From Brachycybe producta (lineage: Eukaryota; Arthropoda; Diplopoda; Playtdesmida; Andrognathidae), in NCBI GenBank assembly GCA_036925085.1, contig JAUPFP010000014.1, positions 748,001 to 812,000 on the forward strand: a DNA stretch of 64,000 nt. Direction: 5' to 3'. The notes beneath the pieces were generated by a model. It was not told the origin of the DNA. It saw nothing but the letters and a program-made list of their open reading frames with translations, and did not search any database. The translations under genes and the position numbers were made by a program. Each line of letters starts with the position of its first letter. Position 1 is the stretch's first letter. Below are positions 50,301 through 55,319 of the stretch, piece after piece.

Positions 50301-51899
50301 TCGTCGCACGTTCTGACGCATTTCGAGAGTGACGAGAAGTATGTGCCATTCGTCCGCATAATGGACGATGTGATTAGGATCAAAGAGGAACGGAAGGAGG
50401 AGGAGGGTAAAGATGTGGAAGAAAATGAGTCCGAGGAAGAGAAATCTCGGAGGCATTTTAGCAAAACGAAAGTGATGAAAGAGGAGCGGAAGGAGGAGGA
50501 GGAGGATGCCGTAGTCAGTGCAATCGAAATCAAACGCGAATCGGATGAGCGTTTGATCGAGAAAAAGGAAGAAGAAAACGGCGCCTGCGATGATGAGCCG
50601 CAAGGTCGTCAAAGTAAGAGGACTTCTTGTGATAAATCACATTCTGATTGTGCCGCAGTTTGTGTCAAAGTTGAAAACGGTAACGATAGGATCTTAGTAC
50701 GAGACGAAAGCCGAGTTTCGCCTAAATTAGAGACGATGGAAGTTAAAAGGTGGGGAACGACGACGGTAACGAAAACGCCGCTCCCACCGCCACCGAAAGA
50801 GCCGAAAGATCCAGATGTGGATGTTTTTGACGTGATCCGAAAGGCACCGAAACGACGTCGTATCGAAGAATACGAAGACGAGGCTTACAATCGAGACGAA
50901 CCTTCGTTACATCTCGTTTCCGATTCTCAGGATTCGTTGGCACGTCGTTGTGTCTGTATTTCGAACATTCTTCGTAGTTTGTCTTTCGTTCCGGGTAACG
51001 ACACGGAATTATCGAAGAGTTCTGGGTTTTTAACGCTTCTCGGTAAACTTCTTCTCCTGCAACACGAACATTCTGTGCGGCGGCCGCCGCAACGAAACTA
51101 CGACAAAGAGGAAGAGAACGATATTTTGAATAGTTGTAGTAGTCTTCACGGAGAACGTGAATGGTGGTGGGATACGCTACATAATCTACGAGAGAACACT
51201 CTGGTCACTTTGGCAAATATTGCCGGCCAGTTAGATCTGTCTCTGTATCCAGAAGACGTTGGCCTTCCGATCCTCGACGGTCTTCTTCATTGGGCAGTCT
51301 GTCCGTCGGCTTACGCTCAGGATCCACTTCCCACCCTTTCATCGCAATCCATCCTCAGTCCTCAACGTCTTTCTCTCGAAGCTCTTTGCAAGCTGAGCGT
51401 TCAAGAGAACAATGTCGATCTATTGTTAGCGACGCCTCCTTTTTCTCGTATCGAAAGGCTTTTTGCGTTTTTGGCTCGCGCTCTGGGCCGACACGAAGAG
51501 CAAGTTGTTCGCGAGTTCTCCGTTGTGCTTCTTCATTATCTGTCGCAAGCCGACGTAACGATAGCTCGGACGATAGCGCTAAACAATCCTTGCATTTCGT
51601 TACTGATCGCTTTTATTGAGCAAGCCGAACAGAGTGCTATGAACGTTGCAAACGCTCACGGTATCAATATGCTCAGGGATAACCCGGACATAATGGGCAC
51701 CAGTCTCGATATGTTGAGGAGGGCGGCTCAGACGTTATTCTCGTTGTCTCGGGTACCCGATAATCGTTCACTCTTCGTACAACATCAGCATCGATTACTT
51801 CAGCTGGTCACTTCACAGATTCTTGATCAACACGTTGCGTCCATCATAGCCGACGTTCTCTTCGAGTGTTCTCATCCTGTACCATCAGCGGCATCGTAG
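7159..51899 (+). CDS. ARID1: ARID1/Osa (BAF250) SWI/SNF subunit, 5'-incomplete, 16 exons
   Basis: DNA-binding subunit of the nuclear BAF-type SWI/SNF remodeller. Seen: sixteen GT-AG exons whose lengths sum to 6747 nt and join without a frame break into 2248 residues plus a stop (numbered within the window). Residues 1-762 are low complexity (Gly, Pro, Gln, Ser, Asn) with the family landmark SGSRSMSPAVG at about 269-279 and MPPRPSS soon after. The ARID is at about 763-885 (LHKLYDISDEPERR, PLDLFRLYVAAKERGGF, LRKQYIKHLLPFECKFDRG). A second Gly/Pro/Gln linker with a 16-Gly and a 12-Gln run follows. The C-terminal exon holds the two Eyelid-homology/BAF250_C blocks (about 1505-1600 and 1925-2240), separated by an acidic, charged segment and a PKRRR basic motif. 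The start codon lies upstream of the window because the first visible exon opens in phase 0 after an acceptor. The family assignment is near certain; ARID1 versus the paralogous ARID2 is settled by the C-terminal block. Confidence 0.96.
7560..8045. mobile_element. Foldback family D, one partial and one full copy
   Basis: Two units of the GTTTTAGAAACTAGAA / TTCAAAATAAACTTTTTATG foldback in a row (about 7560-7740 and 7741-8045). The full copy runs from GAAGTTGAAAGTGTTTTAG to the inverse CTTCTAGTTTCTCTTAAA. Confidence 0.75.
8071..8877. mobile_element. Foldback element family C, copy 2
   Basis: Starts TTAAGAGGCTACATCGCAAA and ends TTTTGCGATGT; arms and centre as copy 1 but with the centre in the other orientation (CAGCACGTGCGCCAATGTGT). 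807 bp. Confidence 0.88.
9430..9870. repeat. Tandem array, 32-bp unit
   Basis: Unit CAAGTGCTAAACTGACCAGT + TACCAAACTGGT, regular between about 9600 and 9850 and decaying on both sides (related words to about 10200). The unit itself is partly palindromic (ACCAGTT..AACTGGT). Confidence 0.93.
10200..11185. other. Intronic AT-rich sequence
   Basis: Short G runs (10636, 10752) and T runs; TGACGTCA at 10252-10259. No exon seen. Confidence 0.55.
11186..11487 (-). repeat. tRNA-like SINE fragment split by a MITE
   Basis: On the minus strand, with the MITE at 11227-11436 and one target copy removed, a B-box-like GGTTCAATTTC (11192-11202) and an A-box-like TGGGTTAGTGTC (11457-11468) lie about 35 bp apart, the spacing of a tRNA promoter. 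A related copy is at 11985-12045. Inference only. Confidence 0.4.
11227..11436 (-). mobile_element. MITE family A, copy 2, with perfect 9-bp TSD
   Basis: ACAGGCAGTTAGAAATAGG to the inverted ATTTCTAACTGCCTGT. CCAATGGGC flanks it at 11218-11226 and 11437-11445, an exact 9-bp target duplication. The loop is inverted relative to copy 1. Confidence 0.93.
11778..11984 (+). mobile_element. MITE family A, copy 3
   Basis: Same termini (ACAGGCAATTAGAAATCGGG) and loop as copy 1. No matching flanking duplication was found. Its right end abuts the second tRNA-like fragment. Confidence 0.9.
11985..12045 (-). repeat. tRNA-like SINE fragment, second copy
   Basis: Minus strand GATTCAATCTC (B-box-like, 11994-12004) and AGTGGTCTCAGC (A-box-like, 12027-12038). 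Shares the ATGAGCTGAGACCACTAA order with the copy at 11186. Confidence 0.38.
12388..12498 (+). CDS. ARID1: ARID1 visible exon 2 (37 codons)
   Basis: Acceptor TTACTAG, donor GTGAGA, phase 0 at both ends. Encodes MAPQYPQQQQQGPPPPP followed by a Gln/Pro/Tyr segment typical of the ARID1 N-terminal disordered region. The ATG at its first codon is probably internal. Confidence 0.86.
12557..12785. mobile_element. Foldback family D copy
   Basis: GAGAAATTGAAAGTGGGTTAG ... inverse TTCTAGTTTGTAAAACACTT, with ATCAAACATG/GATATCAACATG words in the arms. Confidence 0.75.
13160..14268. mobile_element. Element family E with internal triplication
   Basis: Outer arms TTTCTCAATTTGTGG / CCACAGATTGAGAAAC and GCCAATTGTGAAGTA / TACTTCACAATTGGC match the shorter copy at 21261-21594. 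Inside, an about 140 bp block (CTGGTTAGAGGCTAGATGT ... TTCTAGCCTCTAA ... GATCATCATCATTTGAGCAA) recurs about three times from 13240 to 13600. Confidence 0.7.
14359..14386. repeat. (TC)n microsatellite
   Basis: About 14 uninterrupted TC dinucleotides. Similar GA/TC tracts occur at about 17863, 38595 and 41190. Confidence 0.95.
14945..15605. repeat. Tandem array, 36-bp unit (about 18 copies)
   Basis: Unit CTCGGCGCTGAGCTCGACCG + TTACGAAACAAGTTTG. GC-rich for this locus. Open in frames on both strands because 36 is divisible by three. A DEL(D/G)R-type peptide repeat results, but there is no start context, no splice link and the frame dies in the decayed edge. Confidence 0.94.
15697..15945 (+). 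CDS. ARID1: ARID1 visible exon 3 (83 codons)
   Basis: Acceptor TTTGTAG, donor GTGAGT, phase 0 at both ends. Encodes Gln-rich and Ser/Pro-rich sequence ending in a run of Asn. It starts about 100 bp after a 36-bp tandem array and is followed by the 20 kb intron. Confidence 0.87.
15946..17151. other. Start of the 20 kb ARID1 intron
   Basis: Contains an inverted-terminus element at 16475-16820 and otherwise unremarkable sequence. No coding exon seen. Confidence 0.55.
16475..16820. mobile_element. Probable MITE with TTGCCG...CGGCAA ends
   Basis: Left end TTGCCGAATACGCTACATCG, right end CCGATGTAGTGTGCGGCAA, inverted with few mismatches. Target duplication unclear. Confidence 0.55.
17152..17348. 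mobile_element. MITE family B, copy 1
   Basis: Left end TCAGGCAAGTGTGCTCAGCA, right end TGTGCTTAGCACACTTGCCTGT. CAAATA flanks both sides (17146-17151, 17349-17354). Shares ACAGGCA ends and the CGCCCTTTTATGAG..ACCAATTAGAA interior with family A. Confidence 0.8.
17930..18370. repeat. Direct repeat, about 172-bp unit, 2.5 copies
   Basis: Each unit starts with GAGGGAGGG..GAGATGGAGAA and contains two TGACGTCA octamers about 44 bp apart (17968, 18012; 18141, 18185; 18307, 18350), then CATGAGGCTGATGCC. The last copy is truncated and joins MITE A copy 4. Confidence 0.9.
18386..18592 (+). mobile_element. MITE family A, copy 4
   Basis: ACAGGCAATTAGAAATCGGG to the inverted TTTCTAAAAGCCTGT, loop in the plus orientation. 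Flanks do not match over 9 bp. Confidence 0.9.
19199..19269. mobile_element. 71-bp hairpin, mini-MITE candidate
   Basis: CAGTGGGTGCAATCT on the left faces AGATTGCACCCACTG on the right, arms about 30 bp. The CAGTGGG terminus is of the kind seen in some Tc1/mariner-type MITEs. Confidence 0.55.
19650..19855 (+). mobile_element. MITE family A, copy 5, with perfect 9-bp TSD
   Basis: ACAGGCAATTAGAAAACGGG to the inverse. GTTTTTACC at 19641-19649 and 19856-19864 is an exact target duplication, so the insertion is relatively young. Confidence 0.95.
20358..20575. mobile_element. MITE family B, copy 2
   Basis: Left ACAGGCAAGTGTGCCCAGCA, right GTGCTGGGCAGAACTGCCTGT. Interior has GCCCTTTTATGAGC and GCTCATAAAAGGGC. 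Confidence 0.8.
20611..20819 (-). mobile_element. MITE family A, copy 6
   Basis: ACAGGCAATTAGAAAACGGG to inverted CGATTTCTAACTGCCTGT, loop inverted relative to copy 1. It lies 35 bp from MITE B copy 2. No matching target duplication. Confidence 0.9.
21261..21594. mobile_element. Element family E, short copy
   Basis: TTATAACCAGGGTTCGGATT at the left and CCGAGCTCTAGTTATAA at the right; arms contain GCAATATCAAGCAAATG, GCCAATTGTGAA and the GAGGCTAGA/TCTAGCCTC hairpin at about 21398-21460. Confidence 0.75.
22024..22231 (+). mobile_element. MITE family A, copy 7, with perfect 9-bp TSD
   Basis: ACAGGTAATTAGAAATCGGG to the inverse. ATGAAAATA at 22015-22023 and 22232-22240 is an exact duplication. 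Confidence 0.95.
22695..22895. mobile_element. Foldback family D copy
   Basis: AATGAAGAGAAACTAAGCTG, GTTTTAGAAACTAGAA ... CTATTCTAGTTTTTAAATAA. Shortened arms. Confidence 0.65.
22900..25280. other. Intronic sequence, mostly unique
   Basis: Less repetitive than its surroundings apart from a TTAGAGGCTA-type hairpin (23763-23960), a C15 / T19 pair at 24978-25029 and CT tracts. Some parts (24520-24700) have higher GC and could be regulatory. No exon recognised. Confidence 0.4.
26160..26960. repeat. Very AT-rich stretch with AAAATAATGCAATTT-type repeats
   Basis: The word AATGCAATTT or close variants recurs about eight times between 26310 and 26710. No coding capacity. Confidence 0.6.
27961..28108. 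mobile_element. MITE family B, copy 3 (right end truncated)
   Basis: Left ACAGGCAAGTGTACCCAGCA and internal GCCCTTTCATGAGCGTCAG; the right terminus after CATAAAAGGGC is missing. Confidence 0.7.
28598..29194. mobile_element. Palindrome F1: two about 300-bp units, CTAG ends outward
   Basis: TAATACCTAGTACACACCTG at the left and CAGGTGTGTACTAGGTATTT at the right, near-perfect arms of almost 290 bp. The centre has the other unit end (TAATACCTTGTACACACATG), with about 20 bp lost from the left unit. Confidence 0.9.
29216..29930. mobile_element. Cluster of foldback family D copies
   Basis: At least two copies (29216-29450, 29455-29715) and a third partial one to about 29930, all with AAAGTTTATTTTGAAAGAT and CTTCTAGTTTCTAAAACAC words in both orientations. 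Confidence 0.75.
29931..30970. other. Unique intronic stretch, possible regulatory or alternative-start region
   Basis: GC-richer segment at 30120-30260 with GTCGTCGACGGTG twice, short frames on both strands with ATG in fair context (plus strand from 30206, about 40 codons; minus strand from 30207), and no repeats. Could be an enhancer or an alternative first exon of ARID1. No splice link was established. Confidence 0.3.
31130..31560. mobile_element. Foldback family D copy and left part of a second
   Basis: A full copy at 31130-31440, then a partial copy ending CTAGAAGAGTAGCTAAATCACG against palindrome F2. Confidence 0.7.
31565..32194. mobile_element. Palindrome F2: same units as F1, arranged the other way round
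   Basis: TAATACCTTGTACAC outward at both ends; the ACTAGGTATTA ends meet at the centre (about 31880). 630 bp. The inverted arms continue about 20 bp into flanking family D sequence on both sides (GTAGCTAAATCACG / CGTGATTTAGCTAC). Confidence 0.9.
32195..32425. mobile_element. Right part of the family D copy around F2
   Basis: CGTGATTTAGCTACTCTTCTAG then AAAATTAAACATTCTAGTTT and AAAAAGTTTATTTTGAAAGA. Confidence 0.65.
33311..33439. mobile_element. 129-bp foldback, family H
   Basis: TTTGGCGTTTTTGAAAATTT faces AAATTTTCAAAAATGCCAAA; centre GTGGCTCCACCTATT..ATAGGTGGAGGCCAC. Related ends (GTGGAAACAAGGCCT, CCAGTGGAAACAAGGTC) occur at about 34048-34072 and 56362-56378. Confidence 0.65.
34167..34517. 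mobile_element. MITE with TAAAGCCTG...CAGGCTTTA ends
   Basis: Left TAAAGCCTGGAACACACGCG, right CGCGTGTGTGTTTCAGGCTTTA, about 25 bp inverted. TAA/TTA at the borders would fit a PIF/Harbinger 3-bp target duplication. 351 bp. Confidence 0.7.
35679..35729. mobile_element. Solo end of the F unit
   Basis: TAATACCTTGTACACACATG through ATTAAATGTGTTTA, then broken into a family D fragment (35738-35850). Confidence 0.75.
36095..36269 (+). CDS. ARID1: ARID1 visible exon 4
   Basis: Acceptor TTTTTCAG, donor GTACGT, starts in phase 0 and ends after one base of a Gly codon. Encodes Ser/Asn/Gln-rich sequence ending SGSRSMSPAVG, a motif I know from Osa/ARID1 proteins. It lies 20.1 kb downstream of exon 3, so the phase match is a useful check on the model. 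Confidence 0.92.
36763..38204. repeat. Tandem array, 31-bp unit, about 46 copies, splice-site-like
   Basis: Unit TTTCTGTAAGTTTCAGTGAA + TGTTTTGGATG. Copies differ at two positions: GTAAGTTT / GTGTGTTT / GTAAGTAT and GAATGTTTTGG / GAAAGTTTCGG. Variants occur in blocks, showing local duplication. Lies in the 5.4 kb intron between exons 4 and 5. Confidence 0.97.
38205..39620. other. Intronic sequence
   Basis: GA microsatellite near 38590, C run near 38960 and G runs near 39097 and 39390. No exon seen. Confidence 0.55.
39626..40420. mobile_element. Foldback element family C, copy 3
   Basis: Starts TTAAGAGGTTACATCACAAA; ends TTTTTCAAAGTAATTTTGCGA. Same arms; centre CAGCACGTGCGCCAATGTGT in the orientation of copy 2. 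Confidence 0.88.
40490..40705. repeat. Degenerate tandem repeat, about 55-bp unit
   Basis: TTCTAGAGTGATCTGA and close variants recur four or five times with AAGTACTCCAGA and AGTAAACGTT between them. Confidence 0.65.
41215..41510. mobile_element. Foldback family D, well-preserved copy
   Basis: GTTTTAGAAACTAGAAGGG, TCAATCACTTAAGGGTG, ATATCTTTCAAAATAAAC, and the inverses on the other arm. Lies 190 bp before exon 5. Confidence 0.85.
41703..41849 (+). CDS. ARID1: ARID1 visible exon 5
   Basis: Uses a GAAG acceptor (CCGCGAAG), donor GTACGG; both boundaries split a Gly codon after base one. Encodes Gln-rich sequence then NIPMPPRPSSSSQSE, the continuation of the conserved motif in exon 4. No CAG or TAG acceptor gives the same junction. 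Confidence 0.9.
41967..42077 (+). CDS. ARID1: ARID1 visible exon 6
   Basis: Follows a 117 bp intron. Acceptor TAATTAG, donor GTATAC; phase 1 at both ends. Encodes a Met/Pro/Gln/Tyr-rich segment (GYNQAMPQSHMGPPMYGGK) of the kind seen upstream of the ARID in ARID1A/B and Osa. Confidence 0.9.
42258..42400. mobile_element. Foldback family D, short copy
   Basis: GTTTTAGAAACTAGAAGGG to CTTAAGTGATTTACTTAC; the right arm is shortened. Lies in the 418 bp intron between exons 6 and 7. Confidence 0.75.
42496..43368 (+). CDS. ARID1: ARID1 visible exon 7 (873 nt)
   Basis: Acceptor TCAACAG, donor GTACGA (exon ends after the first base of a Ser codon). Encodes about 290 residues rich in Gly, Pro, Ser, Met and Gln, with Gly runs and an Ala-rich patch (AAHAAILAAANAAGG). 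A 19-base G tract at 43412-43430 lies 43 nt inside the following intron. Confidence 0.93.
44037..44314 (+). CDS. ARID1: ARID1 visible exon 8
   Basis: Acceptor TTTGAAG, donor GTAAGT. Completes the split Ser codon and encodes DMRSMSGGSLMMGGP, then a Ser/Thr/Pro-rich region (HPPTPHSALPSPAAS), ending in phase 0. It lies immediately N-terminal to the ARID-bearing exons. Confidence 0.92.
44392..44433 (+). CDS. ARID1: ARID1 visible exon 9 (14-codon exon)
   Basis: A 42-nt phase-0 exon with acceptor TTATAG and donor GTGATT, flanked by introns of 77 and 94 bp. Encodes VVSNQTHDYHPVIK. Because it is a multiple of three it could be skipped without breaking the frame; reading is also continuous from exon 8 to exon 10 without it. 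Its use is inferred from splice sites only. Confidence 0.7.
44528..44716 (+). CDS. ARID1: ARID1 visible exon 10 (ARID, N-terminal half)
   Basis: Acceptor TTTACAG, donor GTACGG, phase 0 at both ends, 63 codons. Encodes helices of the AT-rich interaction domain: LHKLYDISDEPERRMFLDRL, then CPTISKHPLDLFRLYVAAKE and RGGFVE. The residue pattern is closer to fly Osa (CPTISK, VKERGGFVEV) than to vertebrate ARID1A. Confidence 0.97.
44782..44998 (+). CDS. ARID1: ARID1 visible exon 11 (ARID, C-terminal half)
   Basis: Follows a 65 bp intron; acceptor GATTTTAG, donor GTAAAG, ends after one base of a Gly codon. Encodes VTKAKQWKDIAGHIGVGASS and LRKQYIKHLLPFECKFDRGG, the helix-turn-helix part of the ARID, then a Lys-rich tail (TRKKNAKAASAPSP). 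Confidence 0.97.
45640..46429 (+). CDS. ARID1: ARID1 visible exon 12 (790 nt linker)
   Basis: Acceptor TTTTCAG, donor GTAGGT (ends after two bases of an Arg codon). Encodes about 263 residues of Gly/Pro/Gln/Met-rich sequence, starting GSSNSQDAFQQNNSQSMDGF and containing a run of 16 Gly. It ends HFERDR, comparable to the conserved FGRDR stretch of vertebrate ARID1A. Confidence 0.93.
46537..46858 (+). CDS. ARID1: ARID1 visible exon 13
   Basis: Uses a TAAG acceptor, the only one restoring the split Arg codon (R-YDQPVGVAPGG); donor GTGGCG, phase 0 end. Encodes Pro-rich sequence with a 12-residue Gln run coded by mixed CAA and CAG. Confidence 0.9.
46915..47530. mobile_element. Family D copy carrying an insertion
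   Basis: Left part 46915-47126 and right part 47493-47530, interrupted by the hAT-like element W1. Confidence 0.8.
47127..47492. mobile_element. hAT-like element W1
   Basis: Begins TAGTTATGGGACATTC, ends GTCCCACCATCTA (TAG...CTA). Flanked by CTATTAAG (47119-47126) and GTATTAAG (47493-47500), an 8-bp duplication with one mismatch, as for hAT transposons. No transposase; about 366 bp. Confidence 0.8.
47580..48225. mobile_element. Second family D copy carrying an insertion
   Basis: Left part 47580-47757 and right part 48159-48225, interrupted by W2 at the position matching the W1 insertion. Confidence 0.78.
47758..48158. mobile_element. hAT-like element W2, inverted relative to W1
   Basis: Begins TAGAGGTGAGACGAATCC, ends GAATGTCCCATCCCTA. 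Sequence is the reverse complement of W1 over most of its length. Flanks CTATCATG and CTGTCAAA match at five of eight bases, so the duplication is eroded. Confidence 0.78.
48278..48569 (+). CDS. ARID1: ARID1 visible exon 14
   Basis: Acceptor TTTTTTAG, donor GTAAAT, ends after one base of a Gly codon. Encodes NYNSPQQQQQQQQPVYPTPN and GPKRHPDFLKPNDAQPQYPY, then a Pro/Gln-rich tail. The upstream intron carries two hAT-like elements inserted into two foldback repeats. Confidence 0.92.
48637..49022 (+). CDS. ARID1: ARID1 visible exon 15
   Basis: Follows a 67 bp intron; acceptor TTGTTCAG, donor GTAAGT, ends in phase 0. Encodes GWRGEGQYPQYPNQGP, a TREEWDHRG segment and a Met/Pro-rich stretch, ending PYQGPQQKMA just before the conserved C-terminal block. 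Confidence 0.93.
49095..49570. mobile_element. Two family D copies in the last ARID1 intron
   Basis: Copies at about 49095-49345 and 49365-49570, each with ATCTTTCAAAATAAA / TTTATTTTGAAAGAT arms, filling most of the 612 bp intron. Confidence 0.8.
49635..51899 (+). CDS. ARID1: ARID1 visible exon 16: conserved C-terminal half and stop
   Basis: A single 2265-nt exon after a TTTCGTAG acceptor. First conserved block (about residues 1505-1600): KREIVFPPNSIEAVPPLMVK, EAWRLMMALKSGLLCESTWA, LPGLLEVLLVHYRMCL. A divergent acidic region follows, rich in EER/KEEE (about 50380-50580), then PKRRRIEEY. Second block (about 1925-2240, BAF250_C): CISNILRSLSFVPGN, WWWDTLHNLRENTLVTLANI, LDGLLHWAVCPSAYAQDPLP, LEALCKLSVQENNVDLLLAT, LDMLRRAAQTLFSLSRVPDN. 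These blocks are family-defining and bind the SWI/SNF core. The stop is TAG at 51897-51899, soon after the end of the conserved block, so the C terminus is probably complete. Confidence 0.97.
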   Translation, partial: PPPMSQVQYPPKREIVFPPNSIEAVPPLMVKRRRLVARDVSPIEAWRLMMALKSGLLCESTWALDALAVLLYDDATILYFNLQHLPGLLEVLLVHYRMCLSHVFGIGDQSEEEDKIAAATAATRRLETRWYKTGRNNSDCETESDPSSLGIVSKIDMDDKHVLLDGENYTYKTYRGHLVKVVPRTDLFVSDDDKVWDVYDGLGERAAILQAEGGGGGDSLSSSSHVLTHFESDEKYVPFVRIMDDVIRIKEERKEEEGKDVEENESEEEKSRRHFSKTKVMKEERKEEEEDAVVSAIEIKRESDERLIEKKEEENGACDDEPQGRQSKRTSCDKSHSDCAAVCVKVENGNDRILVRDESRVSPKLETMEVKRWGTTTVTKTPLPPPPKEPKDPDVDVFDVIRKAPKRRRIEEYEDEAYNRDEPSLHLVSDSQDSLARRCVCISNILRSLSFVPGNDTELSKSSGFLTLLGKLLLLQHEHSVRRPPQRNYDKEEENDILNSCSSLHGEREWWWDTLHNLRENTLVTLANIAGQLDLSLYPEDVGLPILDGLLHWAVCPSAYAQDPLPTLSSQSILSPQRLSLEALCKLSVQENNVDLLLATPPFSRIERLFAFLARALGRHEEQVVREFSVVLLHYLSQADVTIARTIALNNPCISLLIAFIEQAEQSAMNVANAHGINMLRDNPDIMGTSLDMLRRAAQTLFSLSRVPDNRSLFVQHQHRLLQLVTSQILDQHVASIIADVLFECSHPVPSAAS

Positions 51900-53546
51900 T
51901 TGAGGCTAATTCACACGGAAAACGACGACGAGCAACAACAAAAAATGAAACCGCCGATTTTATTATTAAAAATCAATCCTTCTCAAACACCACCATACGG
52001 TTTGATCGCAATTATCGTAATGTGATCAATCGGCAACAACAAAAAAAGGAATTAGCCTTTTTTTTTTAGGTGTTCGTGAGTGACGACAACTGACCAGCTC
52101 GGTTTAAAGTTATCTCGCGTAACGCCAGAAGCTTAACAAAAAAGAAATGTGGGTACGAAGGAGGATAAAAAAAGGAGCTCTTCGGTCGGAAGAGAAATCC
52201 GAAATGACTGTACGACGACGTCGACGAGGACGATTGACAATTCGTGTTGTTGGGTTTTTTTTCGGTCCCGTTTACGGGAGAAAAAAAAAAGTGTCACACG
52301 GGAGACACATTTCTCTCTCTTTTTCTCTCTCGAGATCTTTTGAATATGGATCTTTCAAAAGAGAAAGTGTGTCGAAACATTTATGGATCTGTTTTTTGTT
52401 TTTTTCTTTCCCTAATTTTCACTCTCGAAAGATCAGTTTTTAATGTAAAGAAGTAAAAAAGAGAAAATTATACAAAAAAAAACAACAAGGAAAGAAAAAA
52501 ATCCATAAGAAAAAAAAATTCTATATAAATTTGTAGTTAGTAGGAAGAAAAAAATGAAGATGAAAACAACAAAAAGTTTTTTTGATTGGGTGGACAAAAC
52601 TTTTTATTTTGGTGGGTCCTTTGTACAGCCTTCAATTTTCTGAGGGTGCTTGCTGATGCTGTTTTGTTTTCTTTTTCTGTTGTTGTTGTGGGTGTAAAAC
52701 TTATTAGGTAAAAAATACAAAAAAAAAACAAAACAAAAAAAAACCCAAGAGAGTGAGAAAAATTGAACAATTTTGACTATTTTAATCCCCAATTATACCC
52801 TCTTCCTGATCCTCGAAGCCTCTCTCTCTCTCTTCTTTAGCTTATGTGCTTCAGATTTACGAAAGAAAAATGATTCTTACGAGAGAAGTGCGGTTTTTTT
52901 TTTCGGACAATATTAATATAAGGAGTGAGAAGGAAAGAATCTTTCCTTGTTTCTGTTTCGAAGTGTTCGAGAGGTTTTTTTATTATTATTATTTTCAGTT
53001 TTCTCGAAGAAGAAGATGAAGTGTTTGCAAAGATTCTTATTTTAGAGACTCACGAGAGAAAAAAAAAGTTCATTCATCTGTTAACTTCGTCTCCGAAGAA
53101 GAGAAGAAGAAAAAATTCATACGCTCGTAATATCTTTCATTTTAAAAACCATCCTTCTCCTTCTCTCTTATTCTTCACCTTTTTTGTTCTTTCTGAACAG
53201 AAAAAGAAGAAAAATTTGTGTGGCAATGTTTTCATTTTAATTATTATTATTATTTTTTTTTTTGGTGTGTTTATTTTGAATTCTTCTTCTCGAGATCACC
53301 ATTTCGCAGGACAACAAACACACAGGTCGTTTAAGTAGTATACATACAAAAATATATCATAAAAAATATATATATTAATTGAAGAATTTTTTTTATCAAT
53401 CAGCCTTTTTTTTTGTTTTGTTTTTACTTTTATGTTGTTCTTCTTTCGATTTAGCTTTCGATCGAACTTCGAAGATCGCGAGACGAAGAACAGCCGAAGT
53501 CGCTTTTCTTTCTCTTTTCTTTCTCTCTTCCTTGGTGGAGAATAAA
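51900..53546 (+). other. Probable ARID1 3' untranslated region
   Basis: No coding potential. A/T-rich sequence with many CTCTCT, GAAGAAG and TCTCGA tracts. The first canonical AATAAA after the stop that I found is at 53541-53546, with another at 53628-53633. The 3' end is inferred only from these; the similar texture continues to about 55.1 kb, so a longer UTR is possible. Confidence 0.4.
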
Positions 53547-55319
53547 CAGTTTTCTTTTTTTACGAGGAGACGCCAATGAAACAAAACTATAAATTGAGAG
53601 ATATTTTGCAGGGATTCAAAAATAATTAATAAACTAGAAAACTTACAGAAAAACAAAAAAACAAACAAAAACAATTCTTGGTGCTGCCGGTTTTTTTTTT
53701 TTAGAAAAAAGGTTTTTGTATTATTAATTTAAGAGGGTGAACCATTGTTATTGTTTTAGCCGTTTATTATAAAAGTGGACTTTTAAAAAGAAAAAAAAAT
53801 TCATTTTTGTTAGAAACTAGAAGAGAGCAAGTGATTTTAATTGCCAAAAAAAATTCGTATTTGTTAGATGCTAGAAGAGTAATTGATTAATTACTGTGGA
53901 TAAAAGAATTAGATTTTAAATCTATGAGACTGTTTAGAGGCTAGAATTTAATAAGAACTCTTTAAAATTGTTATTGTAAGAATTGTAGCCTCTAAGCAGT
54001 CTCGTTGATTAAAAAATGTACGGATTTTTTTTTTTTTTTTTGGTTTAAGAATTATTCTAAAAGTAATTTTTATGATTCATATCTTGTATTGTGGTATTTC
54101 ATTTTAAATGTTTGATATACAAATGCAAAAAAAAAAAAACGTTAGCTATTAAAAAAAAGTTCATTTTAAAAAAGATCATAAATTTTTTTTTAGCATAATC
54201 GTCTATTCTAGTTTTAAATAGATTATTAAATTCATTATATTAGAAAAATCGATTAGGCTAAAATTATTTTTTAATAATATCTTTATAAAATAAAACGTTT
54301 TTAAAGCGGTCTAAATTTGCATTTTTATTGAAAAATTTTAAATGAAAACGAAAGCAAAAGATAAAAGTTTATTTTGAGCGATATAATCACAATTAAAATA
54401 GTTGTTTATTTTCTTCTAGTTTCTAGTAAACTTTGAATTTTATCTTAAAAGTTGTTTTCGACATAAAGTGGCTAAGAAATTTGACAATGTTTTTCTCTCT
54501 TAAAAGTTTTACGTATTTTCTCTTCCTGTCAAAAAAACAAAACAAACAAAAATGTGAAAAAGTTTGTTGTTTTTTGTTTTTTTCATAAATATTTTATTTC
54601 TCTTTCTCTCGGAAGACAAAAATGACAAAAAGGTGGTTTTTACGTATTTTCCATCGCAAGTTGACTTAATTCGACCATTTTCGCTCCCACTTTTTTTTTC
54701 TTTTCTACGAAGGAAGACATTTCTTTTCTCTTTCTCTTTTTTTCTCTCAACAAAAAAAAAACCCTCTCGAAGTTAAGATTTTTATATTTTTTAAGAAAAT
54801 ATGGCAAAAGAAGAAGAAGAATGATAAAAAAAGGTTATAAATTTTGTCTCTCTCGCATTTGATTTGTGTTTGGGGGTAAGATTTGTATGTTGTGGCAATC
54901 TCTCTCGAGAGAGAGAGACTCTTAAAAAGACAAAAACAAAAATTTTATTCTATTTCTGTATAGGTATTAATAATAATAATAAGAAGAAGAAGCCCAAGAT
55001 TGATGAATTTCTTTTCTTTTCTATTCATGAATTTGTAGAAATAACTTCTCGAAACACAAAAACCCTTTTTTTTGTTGCTTTTAATGTTTTTTTTTTATTT
55101 TAAGGTGATTATATATTTTTTTTTTGTTTTTTGCCTCCACAAATTCAGAAGATAATTAAATTTTTTGTGTAAAAAATTTCTAATGAAGATTGTGTGTTCA
55201 GATTTTTGGATCTTTAGGCTAGTTTTCCACAAGACGATACATGTATTTTAGATACTGAATTTACATGTACACCAAATAGAAGCGTTCATATGGCAGCAAT
55301 ACTCGTGGTATGCAATATT

